A stretch of 64,000 nt of DNA, from positions 62,001-126,000 of the forward strand of contig JBMONB010000224.1 in NCBI GenBank assembly GCA_049325315.1. The letters are read 5' to 3'. Shown in pieces: positions 33,606 to 42,835 of the stretch. Position 1 is the stretch's first letter; each line of letters begins with the position of its first letter. A model generated the notes under the pieces. It had not been told where the DNA came from. It did no database searches and saw only the letters and a list, made by a program, of their open reading frames with translations. This DNA is from JAWLHU01 sp049325315. Its GTDB lineage: Bacteria > Bacillota > Sulfobacillia > Symbiobacteriales > Symbiobacteriaceae. A program made the position numbers and the translations under genes.

Positions 33606-34421
33606 CTACAGCGGAGCCTTTCGGGAGAACTGCGGCGCCCGCTTCTCCCGGACCGACGAGAGCCCCTCTGCTGCATCGGGGGTGAGGAAGCCGAGGAACT
33701 CCAGCGCCGTAGAGGTGTCGAAGATCGGGCCGGCCATACGCAGCCAGTTGTTCAGGGCGTACTTGGTCCAGCGAATGGCGCTGGGGCTCCCCTTGGCCAG
33801 CCGGTTCGCCACAGCGAGGGCGGTCTCGTAGACCTTCTCGTCGTCGACGCACTGGGAGACCAGGCCGATACGCTCCGCCTCCTCCCCGGAGATGGACTCG
33901 TTCAGCAGCAGGTAATACTTCGCCTTGGCCATGCCCACCAGCAGCGGCCAGATAATGGCGGCGTGATCGCCTGCGGCCACCCCGATGCGAACGTGGCCAT
34001 CGACAAAACGGGCGGTGCGCCCGGCAATGGAGATGTCGGAGAGCAGCGCGACCGCCAGCCCGGCGCCGACGGCGGGCCCCTCTACCGCCGCAACGACCGG
34101 CTTGGAGCAGTTGATGATGTTATAGACCAGGTCACGAGCCTCTTTCCAGACCCGCAGCCGGGTGTCGTGATCCTTCATGATCGCTTCGACCAGGTCAAAG
34201 TCGCCGCCCGAAGAGAACTTGCCATTCGCCCCCCGCACCAGCACCACGCTGATCTCCTCGTCGGCGTCAATCTCGCGCCAGACCCGGGTCAACTCTGTAT
34301 GCATCTGCGCCGTCACCGAGTTGAGCGTGCGGGACTTCTCCAGCACAATCTCCAGAATCCCCTCAGCGGGCTTCTCGAACCGCAGGGCCTCATAGTCGGC
34401 TAGCCAGTTCCGCTTCTTCAC
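33606..34421 (-). CDS. Enoyl-CoA hydratase/isomerase family protein
   Basis: A 271-aa crotonase-fold enzyme with GKFSSGGDFDLVEAI as first oxyanion-hole motif and AVEGPAVGAGLAVALLSDISI as second. The C-terminal region includes PDAAEGLSSVREKRAPQF, typical of the family. GTG 34421 follows GGAGGGAGGGGGCAACAC. It stands alone between terminators, not with other CoA genes, so its pathway is unclear. Confidence 0.83.
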   Translation of the reverse strand: MKKRNWLADYEALRFEKPAEGILEIVLEKSRTLNSVTAQMHTELTRVWREIDADEEISVVLVRGANGKFSSGGDFDLVEAIMKDHDTRLRVWKEARDLVYNIINCSKPVVAAVEGPAVGAGLAVALLSDISIAGRTARFVDGHVRIGVAAGDHAAIIWPLLVGMAKAKYYLLLNESISGEEAERIGLVSQCVDDEKVYETALAVANRLAKGSPSAIRWTKYALNNWLRMAGPIFDTSTALEFLGFLTPDAAEGLSSVREKRAPQFSRKAPL

Positions 34422-34500
34422 GTGTTGCCCCCTCCCTCCGCAATCGCAAAACGCTGACCATTCTAGTTACAGCACCGACCGCCATTTCCCCTCCCCGGGG

Positions 34501-34533
34501 AAAAAGAGAGCGCACCACCGCCTGGTGATGCGC
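34501..34533 (-). terminator. Rho-independent terminator after terC
   Basis: On the minus strand, stem GCGCATCACC / GGTGGTGCGC with an AGGC loop is followed by TCTCTTTTT. Confidence 0.82.
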
Positions 34534-34552
34534 TTCGGCAATGCTGTGCGAG

Positions 34553-35512
34553 TTAGTGGCTCTGGCTCTGCTTGTGCGCCTTGTCGTCTGGGGTCTTTTC
34601 GGGAATCATCAGCGAGGCGATCACCGAAACTGTGATCACGCCCAGCACCACCGAAAGCGAGATGGCAATCGGCATGTGGAAGCCGAAGGGGAGGGCAAGC
34701 ATCTTTACGCCGATGAAGGCCAGAACCAAGGCCAGGCCGAGCTTGAGGTATCGGAACTTGTGAATGATGCCCGCCAGCAGGAAGTAGAGCGCCCGCAGGC
34801 CGAGAATCGCAAAGACATTCGAGGTTAAGATGATGAAGGGATCGCGGCTGATGCCCATGACCGCCGGAATCGAGTCGATGGCGAAGATCAGGTCGGTCGC
34901 CTCCACCATCACGATCGACGTGCCCAGCAGGGTGAGCATCGTCTTGCCGTTCCGCTTGGTGAGAATCTTGTTGCCGTCAAACCCCGGGTAGGTGGGGAGA
35001 ATCCGGGAGACGAACCTGTAGACCTTGCTGTCCTCCAGCGACTCCTCTTCCTCGTTGGTGCTCCGCATCATCTTGAAGCCGGTCACCACCAGGAACAGGC
35101 CGAAGAGCGGGAGCAGCCAGGTGAAGCGCTCCACCAGCTCGACTCCCAGGAAGATCAGGATGCCGCGCATCACAATGGCGCCGATAACGCCCCAGACCAG
35201 GGCCCGATGCTGGAGGCCGCCCCGGATCCCGAAGAAGCCGAAGATCAGGGCGATGACAAAGATATTGTCAACGCTAAGCGCCTTCTCAAGCGTATAGCCG
35301 GCGATATACTGCATCCACATATCCAGGCCGTACTGCCAGTAGACGTATCCGCTAAAGAGCAGGGCCAGAACAATCCAGGCCACAGATGTCCATGCAGCTT
35401 CCTTCAGGCTAATGTCGTGATCATCTTTGTGGAGCACAAAGAGATCCAGCCAGGTGGCAAACGCTACAAACGCAAAGAAGGCCAATAGCTCGAACAGATG
35501 CATGTCGCCCAT
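34553..35512 (-). CDS. terC: TerC family membrane protein (Mn2+ exporter type)
   Basis: A 319-aa integral membrane protein with eight or nine hydrophobic helices. Family motifs are GYTLEKALSVDNIFVIALIFGFFG (about 73-96) and the later VMVEATDLIFAIDSIPAVMGIS (about 200-221), where acidic residues lie within helices. TerC/Alx/YkoY proteins export manganese, partly to metallate secreted enzymes. The yybP-ykoY Mn2+ riboswitch directly upstream strongly supports that role. ATG 35512 is the family-consistent start. Confidence 0.92.
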   Translation of the reverse strand: MGDMHLFELLAFFAFVAFATWLDLFVLHKDDHDISLKEAAWTSVAWIVLALLFSGYVYWQYGLDMWMQYIAGYTLEKALSVDNIFVIALIFGFFGIRGGLQHRALVWGVIGAIVMRGILIFLGVELVERFTWLLPLFGLFLVVTGFKMMRSTNEEEESLEDSKVYRFVSRILPTYPGFDGNKILTKRNGKTMLTLLGTSIVMVEATDLIFAIDSIPAVMGISRDPFIILTSNVFAILGLRALYFLLAGIIHKFRYLKLGLALVLAFIGVKMLALPFGFHMPIAISLSVVLGVITVSVIASLMIPEKTPDDKAHKQSQSH

Positions 35513-35561
35513 TAAGTCGCCCGCTCCTCACGTGTCATTCTTATAGCTCCTGCAATCCGGT

Positions 35562-35740
35562 CACGCCTGGCATGCCCCCCAGGGTAAACAGAAGGGACAT
35601 GGCGCGCTTAGTTCCCGTGAGGAACCAAGGTCTTGCCATGTCCCAGAAAGGCCTGGTGACCGAAACAGCCGGGGGCTCGTGTCCCGCGTATGACCGACTG
35701 AATCACCTGACAGCGCCAGGCCGGCTACTCCCCTTGAGTA
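35562..35740 (-). ncRNA. yybP-ykoY: yybP-ykoY manganese riboswitch
   Basis: The terC leader (minus strand) begins CAAGGGGAGTAGCCGGCC, the family 5' signature. It contains GACACGAGCCCCCGGC, an internal hairpin CATGGC/GCCATG, and ends with CCCTGGGGGGCATGCCAGG, the 3' signature that closes the four-way-type fold. The family binds Mn2+ and switches on Mn2+ exporters such as TerC. Downstream of it only a ribosome binding region remains before ATG 35512. Confidence 0.9.
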
Positions 35741-35757
35741 GACTATTCCATTACCCC

Positions 35758-36822
35758 TTAGTATACAAAATGGGGTATCTTCTGGCAAGACCACTCAATC
35801 CAATCTCCATGGGCCTGGTACCTCCCCAGGGTTTCTGTTCCAGCAAGCGCTCCATTGCAGAAAGTCTGCAGCCGGACTTCAGGCCAGGTGGACCCGGGGG
35901 TATACTCCAGGGCCACCTGGTAGAGGGTGCGTCCACCTGAAGCCGCCGCCAGCAGCGCGGCAAACCGCTCCTTGTCCTCCGGTCGGAACTGGTTGAGGGT
36001 GTGGCAGTGGAAGACCACCGGGGCAGACCCCTCCGGAACCTGATCCAGCGCGGACCAGGTGGCCTCCAGCCCGTCGCCCGCCACCAGGGTGGGCGGCTCT
36101 GCCGTAGCCAGCTCGATCGCCTGGGCCAGCCGGGCCGCCCGGGCGGTCTGGTCGGGCCAGACCAGCGACCGCAGCCAGAGGGCGGCATCTGGGTCCCGCA
36201 CGTCGATCGGGTTCAGATCAATTCCAACCCGCATGGCCACCGCCGGCATCACCGGGGGGATCGGCGGCCGCAGCTCACCGCGGGTTTCGCAAGAAACCTG
36301 CACAGGGCTGGTTACATCGCCCTGTAATTCACCGGTGCCGTAATCGTAGGCGTAGCGATCCCACAGGAGCAGAAGACCCGCGCTGGTCCCTACTTCGATC
36401 AGGGCAAGCGGCGCCTGATTGGCGCGCGCTGCCACCAGGCTGAATGCCGGCAGCAATATGGCAGCACGGGCCACCTCGTTCGTCTGAACCAGGCGGCTCC
36501 GAAGGAGTGGCAGAATCTCGGCCCGGTACGTGAGGCAGAAGTCGCGGAAGGCGGGGAAGACTGGGTCCCCTTCAGCGAAGGCGCCGCCCAGGCTTGGGTA
36601 GAACGTTCGCAGAGCGTGATCCGCCCCTCGGAGGAGCAGGTACTGAACCGCCGCCAGCAGCAGGTTGGTCTTCGGAAAGTTAGGTGCCTCGTTGGCCAGG
36701 GCGATGAGTTCTGGGTCATCGGCGATACCATTGGTGATAGCCCGGTACAGCGGAGAGCGGGTGCACTCCACCTCGGCAAAGCGTCGGAACGCGGCGGCCA
36801 GGGCGTTTGGATCCACGTGCAT
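35758..36822 (-). CDS. DUF2332 family protein
   Basis: A 354-aa protein of the DUF2332 family. Typical blocks are ECTRSPLYRAITNGIADDPEL near the N terminus, NEVARAAILLPAFSLVA and IEVGTSAGLLLLWDRYAYDYG (methyltransferase-like glycine-rich loop) near 140-160, then GIDLNPIDVRDPDAALWLRSLVWPDQ, and VFHCHTLNQF. The family may be Rossmann-like with unknown activity. Its last bases hold the terC promoter. Confidence 0.8.
   Translation of the reverse strand: MHVDPNALAAAFRRFAEVECTRSPLYRAITNGIADDPELIALANEAPNFPKTNLLLAAVQYLLLRGADHALRTFYPSLGGAFAEGDPVFPAFRDFCLTYRAEILPLLRSRLVQTNEVARAAILLPAFSLVAARANQAPLALIEVGTSAGLLLLWDRYAYDYGTGELQGDVTSPVQVSCETRGELRPPIPPVMPAVAMRVGIDLNPIDVRDPDAALWLRSLVWPDQTARAARLAQAIELATAEPPTLVAGDGLEATWSALDQVPEGSAPVVFHCHTLNQFRPEDKERFAALLAAASGGRTLYQVALEYTPGSTWPEVRLQTFCNGALAGTETLGRYQAHGDWIEWSCQKIPHFVY
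35760..35788 (-). promoter_or_regulatory. terC promoter inside the DUF2332 gene end
   Basis: On the minus strand TTGCCA (35783-35788) and TATACT (35760-35765) are 17 bp apart. The promoter lies within the last codons of the upstream gene (35758-36822). Confidence 0.78.
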
Positions 36823-36909
36823 CTACAGCCCCTCCTTCACCCCCAACTCTATCATTAGCCACAGTAATGAGTGAAATAGAACTTCCTTTGCTATCTGATC
36901 GCATCGCCC

Positions 36910-36948
36910 AATCAAAAGGAAGAGGCCCACCCGGGAGTCGGGTGGGCC
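36910..36948 (-). terminator. Rho-independent terminator after tldE
   Basis: On the minus strand, stem GGCCCACCCG / CGGGTGGGCC (36924-36948) is followed by TCTTCCTTTTGATTG. Confidence 0.8.
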
Positions 36949-36955
36949 TTCGAGG

Positions 36956-38305
36956 TTACTTGCCGGCGACCGCCAGGCTCCTGATCCGCAGGGTGGGCGA
37001 GCCCACGTTGGCGCCGAAGGGGACGAACTCCAGGTCGGAGCCCACCTCTTCGATCTCCTGCAACACGGTGTAGAAGTTGCCGGCCACGGTGATCTGGTTG
37101 ACGGGCTTGACGATCTTGCCGCCCTTCACGTAGTAGCCATGAGCCGCCAGGGAGAAGTCGCCCGAGATTGGGTTGGCGCCCGAGTGGAGGCCCTGGAGGC
37201 TGGTGATGATCACCGCTTCGTCGGTGTCCGCCACCATCTCCTCAAGGGAGCGCTCGCCCGGCTTCAGGTAGAGGTTCGAGGGGGCGGTGGCGATGGCGCC
37301 CTTGTACGAAGGCTTGTAGCCATGGCCGGTGGAGGCGACGCCCTCGACCCCGGCGCTCTTCAGGTTGTAGAGGAACGAGGTGAGCACGCCGTTTTCCATC
37401 AGGTTCAGCCGCCGGGAGGGAACCCCCTCGCTGTCAAAGGAGCGGCTGCCAACGGCGCCGGGGAGGAAGGGGTCGTCGACCAGGGTGACCCGCTCGCTGC
37501 CGATCATCTCCCCGATGCGGCCCTTCAGGCCGGAGCGCCCCTTCTGGACGTTCTCGGCGAAGAAGACCACGTCAAAGGCGGTCAGCATGCTAGCCGCGGC
37601 GGTGTTCCGGAGGAGAATCGGGTAGGGCCGGCTTTCCAGCGGCTCGGCCCCCAGGTAGGAGATCGCTTCGTCGACAACCTCCTTGGCCACCGCCTTCGGG
37701 TCGATCGCCGCCAGGTCATGAACGGGGAGGATCTTGAAGGAGCTCTTGGTGTCGCTGCCCTCCCGGGCTACGGCCGAGAACAGCAAGAAGCTCAGGTTGA
37801 CCTTCTCGCTCCGGTCGAGCCCCCGGGTGTTGGCGATCATCCGCTCGCTGGTCACCGCCTGGGCGTTGCAGTACGTCACCAGGGCGATGCGCTTGTCGAG
37901 CCGGAAGCACTCCGCCTCGATCTCCTTCAGCAGGTCGATCATCTGCGCAGGCGTGGCCTGGGCCAGCTTCTCGGAGAAGAGCTCCACCGTCTCGTACTCG
38001 AACGGCCCCGCGTAGAGCGGCTCGGTGTCCGCGCTGTCGATGGTCTCGGCGGAGGCCTTCGCCCCGTTCAGCAGCGAGTCAATGGCCGCCTCGTCGATCA
38101 ACTCGGTGTAGGCGTAGCCCATCTTGTCGTTGTACCGCCCCCGGAAGGAGAGGCCGCCGTCCACGGCAATCGAGTAGGTGTCGATCTCGCCCTTGAAGAC
38201 CTTGCCGCTGAACTGGTTGTTGCTCTGGTAGGAGACCTCCATGTCGGTGAAGCCCATGGCGGCGCCGCGGGCGAAGAGGGTGCTCTTCAGTTCCTGCAGG
38301 TTCAT
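36956..38305 (-). CDS. tldE: TldE/PmbA family protein
   Basis: A 449-aa partner of TldD. TldD/TldE form a protease that matures peptide natural products and degrades unfolded peptides. TldE lacks the zinc site, and no HExxxH is seen here. Family blocks are TEPLYAGPFEYETVELFSEKLA, LFSAVAREG and GVASTGHGYKPSYKGAIATAPSNLYLKPG. ATG 38305 follows GGGGGAAGTAACG and lies 2 bp after the tldD stop, so the two form one operon. Confidence 0.92.
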   Translation of the reverse strand: MNLQELKSTLFARGAAMGFTDMEVSYQSNNQFSGKVFKGEIDTYSIAVDGGLSFRGRYNDKMGYAYTELIDEAAIDSLLNGAKASAETIDSADTEPLYAGPFEYETVELFSEKLAQATPAQMIDLLKEIEAECFRLDKRIALVTYCNAQAVTSERMIANTRGLDRSEKVNLSFLLFSAVAREGSDTKSSFKILPVHDLAAIDPKAVAKEVVDEAISYLGAEPLESRPYPILLRNTAAASMLTAFDVVFFAENVQKGRSGLKGRIGEMIGSERVTLVDDPFLPGAVGSRSFDSEGVPSRRLNLMENGVLTSFLYNLKSAGVEGVASTGHGYKPSYKGAIATAPSNLYLKPGERSLEEMVADTDEAVIITSLQGLHSGANPISGDFSLAAHGYYVKGGKIVKPVNQITVAGNFYTVLQEIEEVGSDLEFVPFGANVGSPTLRIRSLAVAGK

Positions 38306-38307
38306 CG

Positions 38308-39699
38308 TTACTTCCCCCTTCTGCCGCCAACCGTGATCTCGCTGACGCGAATCATCGGCTGACCGACGTTGGTCGGAATCGATCCGCTGAGCGAGCCGCA
38401 CATGCCCTGGCCCTGGGCCAGGTTGTTGCCCACCATGTCGATCTTGGAGAGGGTGTCGAAGCCCGTGCCGATCAGCGTGGCGCCGCGGACCGGCTCGGCG
38501 ATCTTGCCGTTGCGAACCATGTAGCCCTCGTTGACGGCAAAGTTGTACTCGCCGGTGGCTGGGTTGACCGAGCCGCCGCCCAGGTTCCGGGCGTAGATGC
38601 CGAATTCAGTGTTGGCGATGATCTCCTCCGGCGTGGACTTGCCGGGAGCGATAAAGGTGTTGGTCATGCGGGAGGTCGGGGCGAACTTGTAGGACTGCCG
38701 GCGACCGGAGCCGGTGGGGGCCATGCCCATACGGCGGCCGTTCAGCTTGTCGATCAGGTAGCCCTTCAGAATGCCGTTCTCGATCAGCACGTTCTTCTGG
38801 GTGGGCATGCCCTCATCGTCGATGTTCAGAGAGCCCCACTCGTTGGGCCGGGTGCCGTCATCGATATAGGTCACGATCTCGTCGGCCACCTTCTGGCCGA
38901 GCTTATCAGCGAAGATCGAGGCCTTCTTGGCGACAGCGGTGGCCTCCATGCCGTGGCCGCAGGCCTCGTGCATGATCACGCCGCCGAACTCGTTGTTGAG
39001 GATCACCGGGAAGCGGCCGCTCGGGCAGTCGTCGGCATGCAGCATGGTGACCGCAATGCGGGCTGCCTCGCCGGCGTAGTGCTGCAGGTCCAGGTTTTCG
39101 AAGAACTCGAAGCCCATGGAAGCCCCGGGTCCGCAGAAGCCCCGCTGGAGCTGCGAGCCCTTGGAGGCAACCGCCTCAATCACCAGCCGCCCGCGGATTC
39201 GCCGGTCCTCGGCGTGGGTGCCCTCGGAGTTGGCGATCAGCACCTGCTGGTCCTCGTCGAGGTAGCGGACCGTCACCTGAGAGATCTCCGGGCTGTATCC
39301 CTTGGCGATGGCGTGGGCCTCACGCATCTTCCCGACCTTCCGGGAGAGGGGCACGTCGCTGGGGAGCAGCTGAATCGGGTGGAGGTTCCGGGAGGGGGAG
39401 GTCATCAGGTTCAGGGTCTGGTCAAGCTGCTTCGCCCCGCGTACCGCCTGTGCCGCCTGCTTGACCAGGGGCAGAAGTTTCTCGGGGGTATGCTCGTTGG
39501 TGTAGGCATACACGCTGTTGAACCCGTTAAAGATCCGGATCCCGATCCCGAAGTCCTGTCCGGCGACACTGGACTCCACCTTGCCGCCCACCATCGTGAT
39601 GGTGGTGTTTCGCTTCTGCTCCACGAAGATCTCGGCAAAGTCGCCCCCGGTAGCAAGGGCCGCGGTGATCATATTCTCGATCAGCGCCTTACTGAGCAC
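38308..39699 (-). CDS. tldD: TldD metalloprotease
   Basis: The catalytic subunit (463 aa) of the TldD/TldE protease. The HExxxH zinc motif is HEACGH (His244-His249), in a VIMHEACGHGMEATAVAKK block. Also present are AAQAVRGAKQLD, the central SNSEGTHAEDRRIRGRL-like strand, and SRMTNTFIAPG. The start is GTG 39699, eight bases after AAGGAGGTCGGACT; the frame extends upstream without family similarity. No obvious precursor peptide gene was found nearby. Confidence 0.93.
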   Translation of the reverse strand: MLSKALIENMITAALATGGDFAEIFVEQKRNTTITMVGGKVESSVAGQDFGIGIRIFNGFNSVYAYTNEHTPEKLLPLVKQAAQAVRGAKQLDQTLNLMTSPSRNLHPIQLLPSDVPLSRKVGKMREAHAIAKGYSPEISQVTVRYLDEDQQVLIANSEGTHAEDRRIRGRLVIEAVASKGSQLQRGFCGPGASMGFEFFENLDLQHYAGEAARIAVTMLHADDCPSGRFPVILNNEFGGVIMHEACGHGMEATAVAKKASIFADKLGQKVADEIVTYIDDGTRPNEWGSLNIDDEGMPTQKNVLIENGILKGYLIDKLNGRRMGMAPTGSGRRQSYKFAPTSRMTNTFIAPGKSTPEEIIANTEFGIYARNLGGGSVNPATGEYNFAVNEGYMVRNGKIAEPVRGATLIGTGFDTLSKIDMVGNNLAQGQGMCGSLSGSIPTNVGQPMIRVSEITVGGRRGK

Positions 39700-39819
39700 A
39701 GTCCGACCTCCTTGTACGAAACTCGTATAAGGAATTGGCGATCGGCGCAAACAAGACCTGTTTATAGGGACACAAAAATTCGTGGCATGAAGTAGTTGCA
39801 GGCCTGGGCCCACGCACGA

Positions 39820-39847
39820 GCCGCTGCCCGGCAAGGGCAGCGGCTTT
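39820..39847 (+). terminator. Strong hairpin in the tldD/GNAT gap
   Basis: Stem GCCGCTGCCC / GGGCAGCGGC with GGCAA loop, followed by TTT on the plus strand. It lies 22 bp downstream of the minus-strand GNAT gene and may end that transcript, though the T-run is on the other strand. Confidence 0.5.
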
Positions 39848-39868
39848 CTGCATGCATAGGCTGAAGGA

Positions 39869-40681
39869 TCAGTCCCGCACCACCGCCATAGTGGTGTAGG
39901 CAACGCAAAATCCGAAGCGCTCCAGGTTCCGTTGGGAGGGGCTGCCCGGGGCGGTCTCGACCATCACCATGTCGCAGCCAGCCTCGATCGCGTCGTTCAG
40001 TCGGACCCAGAGGAGCGCCGACTGCATGCCCCGCCCTCGGTAAGCAGGCAAAACGCTGGTGGAGGAGAGGTAGGCCAGCCCGCCGCGGATCGCCATGGCC
40101 CCGCCGCCGACCGGTTCATCGCCCAGCCGGGCGATGTAGCAGGAGACAGCAGGCACTTGGGTCATGGGCTGGGAGATCCAGGTCTCCTCCGGGACCACGT
40201 CATCCTTCTCCAGGAAGCCACGGGCGATGGTGAAGAGCCACTCCTGCTTCTCCTCGGGCGTGTGCACCCGGTTGATCGAGGCGCCCGATGCGACCTCGGG
40301 CAGGATCTCGCCGGGTGAGAGGGGGCGTACCATGACGTTGCGGAAGTGGTCGATACGATACCGCCGGTCCCCGGTCAAGAGATGAACCGACCGGTCGGCC
40401 AACGGGCATAACTCCAGCCTGGGAGCGAGCCCGTGGTCACGGAAGAACTCCTCGACCGTGTCCAGGTCCCCGGCGGTGAGCGGCTCCTGCATGCCAAGGC
40501 CCATCACCCGGGAGATTGGCGAGGTGGTCCCCACAAAGACGGCGTTCCCTCCGGCAATGGGGAGCACGGCCGTGGTGCCCGGGCGCAGCCTCTCCTGGGC
40601 CCTGGCGTATTCCACTGCGGCGGTGGACTTGTTCAACTCCAACCGCCTGGCCAGCGCGGCATCGGCAAAGAGCGTCACCAT
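39869..40681 (-). CDS. GNAT family N-acetyltransferase
   Basis: A 270-aa protein with a C-terminal GNAT domain: YLSSTSVLPAYRGRGMQSALLWVRLN (acetyl-CoA motif, about 207-232) and MVMVETAPGSPSQRNLERFGFCVAYT. The N-terminal half (1-130) looks like a degenerate second acetyltransferase domain with GTTSPISRVMGLGMQEPLT. Similar proteins are annotated only as GNAT. The start is ATG 40681 or nearby. Confidence 0.78.
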   Translation of the reverse strand: MVTLFADAALARRLELNKSTAAVEYARAQERLRPGTTAVLPIAGGNAVFVGTTSPISRVMGLGMQEPLTAGDLDTVEEFFRDHGLAPRLELCPLADRSVHLLTGDRRYRIDHFRNVMVRPLSPGEILPEVASGASINRVHTPEEKQEWLFTIARGFLEKDDVVPEETWISQPMTQVPAVSCYIARLGDEPVGGGAMAIRGGLAYLSSTSVLPAYRGRGMQSALLWVRLNDAIEAGCDMVMVETAPGSPSQRNLERFGFCVAYTTMAVVRD

Positions 40682-40838
40682 TCCCTTCCCCCTCCCTCAG
40701 TTCCCCGAGGAAGTGACGATGGGGATGGTCGAAAAGTTCCGGCAGAGATTCTCCCGAAAATACTGCAGCGAGGGTGAAGGGATATGGTCCCGTCGCGACG
40801 TCTGACACCTAGAATGCTCCACAAAGGAAGTGCGGTAT

Positions 40839-41471
40839 ATGGATACGCGGAATCCGGTTGACAGGGGGACGATCTGGGGGATCCTGCTCGTCTCGATCGG
40901 TGCTCTGTTCCTTCTTCAAACCATGGACATTGTCAACTTCGCCTGGCAGGTGATCATCGGGATCGGCTTCCTGATCGGGGCCGCGATCTTCGGTGGGGTC
41001 TTCGCCCAGGACAGGCGGCAGTGGTGGGCGGTCTTCCCCGCTTTCGCCTTGGGATTCATCGGCCTCATGATTCTGCTCGATGAGCTGACGCCCGGTTTCC
41101 GGCTCGGCGGTTCACTCTTCCTCGGCGGCCTCGGCCTGGCATTCGCCGCTGTCTACGCCGCCAACGACCGCCAGTACTTCTGGCCCATTATTCCCGCCGG
41201 TGTGCTCTTCACCCTGGCCACCGTTGCCGGGCTTGACGCGATGCTCCCCTGGATCGACACCGGCTGGGTCTTCTTCGGCGGCCTGGCTGCCACCTTTGCC
41301 TTAGTCTGGTGGGAGACCCGTCAGCAGCAGCGGTGGGCGCTGATCGTCGCCCTGGCCTGTGGCGGTATGGCTACGCTGATTCTGATTGGCTCGCTCATGC
41401 GGTTCCTCTTCCCGCTTGCCCTGGTCGGCATTGGCGTCTATTTGCTCACGCGGCAGCAGCGTACCCCGTAA
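40839..41471 (+). CDS. Membrane protein, LiaI/DUF5668-like
   Basis: A membrane protein of about 210 aa with seven hydrophobic helices. The first segments (IWGILLVSIGALFLLQTMDIVN) follow the LiaI/LiaF-like DUF5668 pattern of paired short helices. ATG 40839 follows AAAGGAAGTGCGGTAT; an in-frame GTG at 40830 lies within that site. It lies 27 bp before a LiaF-like gene, so they probably form one operon of envelope-stress or membrane-associated function. Confidence 0.7.
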   Translation: MDTRNPVDRGTIWGILLVSIGALFLLQTMDIVNFAWQVIIGIGFLIGAAIFGGVFAQDRRQWWAVFPAFALGFIGLMILLDELTPGFRLGGSLFLGGLGLAFAAVYAANDRQYFWPIIPAGVLFTLATVAGLDAMLPWIDTGWVFFGGLAATFALVWWETRQQQRWALIVALACGGMATLILIGSLMRFLFPLALVGIGVYLLTRQQRTP

Positions 41472-41498
41472 CGGGTCTTACCAAAGGAGGATTCACTC

Positions 41499-42443
41499 GT
41501 GGAACAGCCCATTACCCCTCCCCCCAGCAACCAGCCGCCTCGCCGCCCCTCCGTGGTCGGCCCGGTGATTTTGATTATCCTCGGTCTCGCCTTTCTGGCA
41601 CAAAACCTGAACCTGTTTGACTTCAACGTCTGGGCCGTCCTCTGGCGCCTGTGGCCCGTCTGGTTGATCGCTGTCGGCCTTGACCTCATGCTGGGCCGTA
41701 AGACCTCCTGGGGCACCTGGGCGGTGCTGGGTATCGTCATCGCCATCGTTGGCGGAGCGCTCTGGGTCGATGCCACCTTCGATTCATTCACCGGCGCCAG
41801 TGAGCAGGTCAGCATCAACCAGCCCATCCAGAACGCCCGGAGGGCCGAGATGCATCTCGATACCACCGTATCCAACCTGGTGATCTCAGACGGCAGTGGC
41901 AGCGGCACACTGGTAGAGGGCACCGTCGTCCGGTTGGAGCATGAGCGGCTTGAGAAGAACGCCTACAACTCCGGCGACACCCTCGTCTTCAACCTGAAGG
42001 CCAAGACCCAGCGGGTATTCGGCTTCAACCTCCCGGGGGAGGTCAACCTGAAGTCCCCCACCTGGGACCTGCGCCTTTCCGACCAGATTCCCATTGCCCT
42101 GCGAATCGACGCCGGGGTGGGCACCTCCCGGCTCGACCTCTCCCGCATTCAGCTCTCCGAGCTGGATCTGGACGCCGGAGTGGGCGACACCGAGATCATC
42201 CTGCCCCCCAGCGGCCGCTTCCGGGTTGATATCGACAGCGGGGTGGGGCAGGTCACCCTGCGCATCCCCAAGGAGCTGCCGGTCCGGATTCATGTGGATC
42301 AGGGGGTTGGCAGTGTCCGGGTTCGGGGTGACTTTCAGCGGGACGGCAAGGCCTATATCTCCCCCAACTTCGGTCAGGGCCAGACCCAGGTGGAGATCGA
42401 TATCGACGGAGGCGTCGGCGATATCACCGTGGAGCAGATCTAA
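41499..42443 (+). CDS. LiaF-like protein (DUF5668 membrane part, beta-solenoid tail)
   Basis: A 314-aa protein. About 20 residues of Pro-rich N terminus are followed by helices near 21-37, 45-62 and 72-88. From about 110 on, the protein is a beta-rich repeat domain with recurring DAGVGTSRLDLS / DAGVGDTEIILP / DSGVGQVTLRIP / DQGVGSVRVRG / DGGVGDITVEQI units. This is the cell-wall-active-antibiotics-response (LiaF/YvqF, DUF4097-like) type. GTG 41499 follows AAAGGAGGATTCACTC. No two-component genes lie beside it. Confidence 0.78.
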   Translation: MEQPITPPPSNQPPRRPSVVGPVILIILGLAFLAQNLNLFDFNVWAVLWRLWPVWLIAVGLDLMLGRKTSWGTWAVLGIVIAIVGGALWVDATFDSFTGASEQVSINQPIQNARRAEMHLDTTVSNLVISDGSGSGTLVEGTVVRLEHERLEKNAYNSGDTLVFNLKAKTQRVFGFNLPGEVNLKSPTWDLRLSDQIPIALRIDAGVGTSRLDLSRIQLSELDLDAGVGDTEIILPPSGRFRVDIDSGVGQVTLRIPKELPVRIHVDQGVGSVRVRGDFQRDGKAYISPNFGQGQTQVEIDIDGGVGDITVEQI

Positions 42444-42465
42444 CAGCGCGTCAGGCAAGTAAATG

Positions 42466-42488
42466 GGGCGGCCCGGTGCGGGCCGCCC
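42466..42488. terminator. Bidirectional hairpin between LiaF-like and SUI1 genes
   Basis: Perfect 9-bp stem GGGCGGCCC / GGGCCGCCC between convergent genes. T-runs are weak on both sides. Confidence 0.55.
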
Positions 42489-42835
42489 TATCCCTTTACC
42501 TTGTAGCCCATGGCCGGCAGCAACTGCCGCAGCCGTTCCCGGACGTCCCCCTGAATCTCCACCGTGTCCTCCTTGGCGGTCCCGCCAGTGCCACAGGCCT
42601 TTTTAAGCCTGGTGGCGAGGTCCTTGAGGAAATCGGGGTTCCGGGGCAGATCATAGAGCACGGTGACCGACTTGCCACCCCGACCGCTCTTCTCCAGCCG
42701 GAGCTTCACGGTGAGGTTGGCGGGGACGGCCTCCTTGGCGGTGCACCTGCAGTTGGCCAACAACTCACGGCACCGGGGGCAGCGCTGATTCTCCTTGGGG
42801 TCGGTGCTGTAGACGAGGCGACGGTTTCCATCCAT
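42488..42835 (-). CDS. SUI1/YciH translation-initiation-factor-like protein
   Basis: A 115-aa protein with an N-terminal CPRCRELLANCRC zinc-ribbon-like cluster (about 19-31) and an eIF1/SUI1 domain: LRLEKSGRGGKSVTVLYDLP, ATRLKKACGTGGTAKEDTVEIQGD and a GYKVKG tail. The family stimulates fidelity of start-codon choice in archaea and some bacteria. ATG 42835 follows GGGGGGAACCACCG. It is divergent from the threonine-dehydratase-like gene. Confidence 0.9.
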   Translation of the reverse strand: MDGNRRLVYSTDPKENQRCPRCRELLANCRCTAKEAVPANLTVKLRLEKSGRGGKSVTVLYDLPRNPDFLKDLATRLKKACGTGGTAKEDTVEIQGDVRERLRQLLPAMGYKVKG

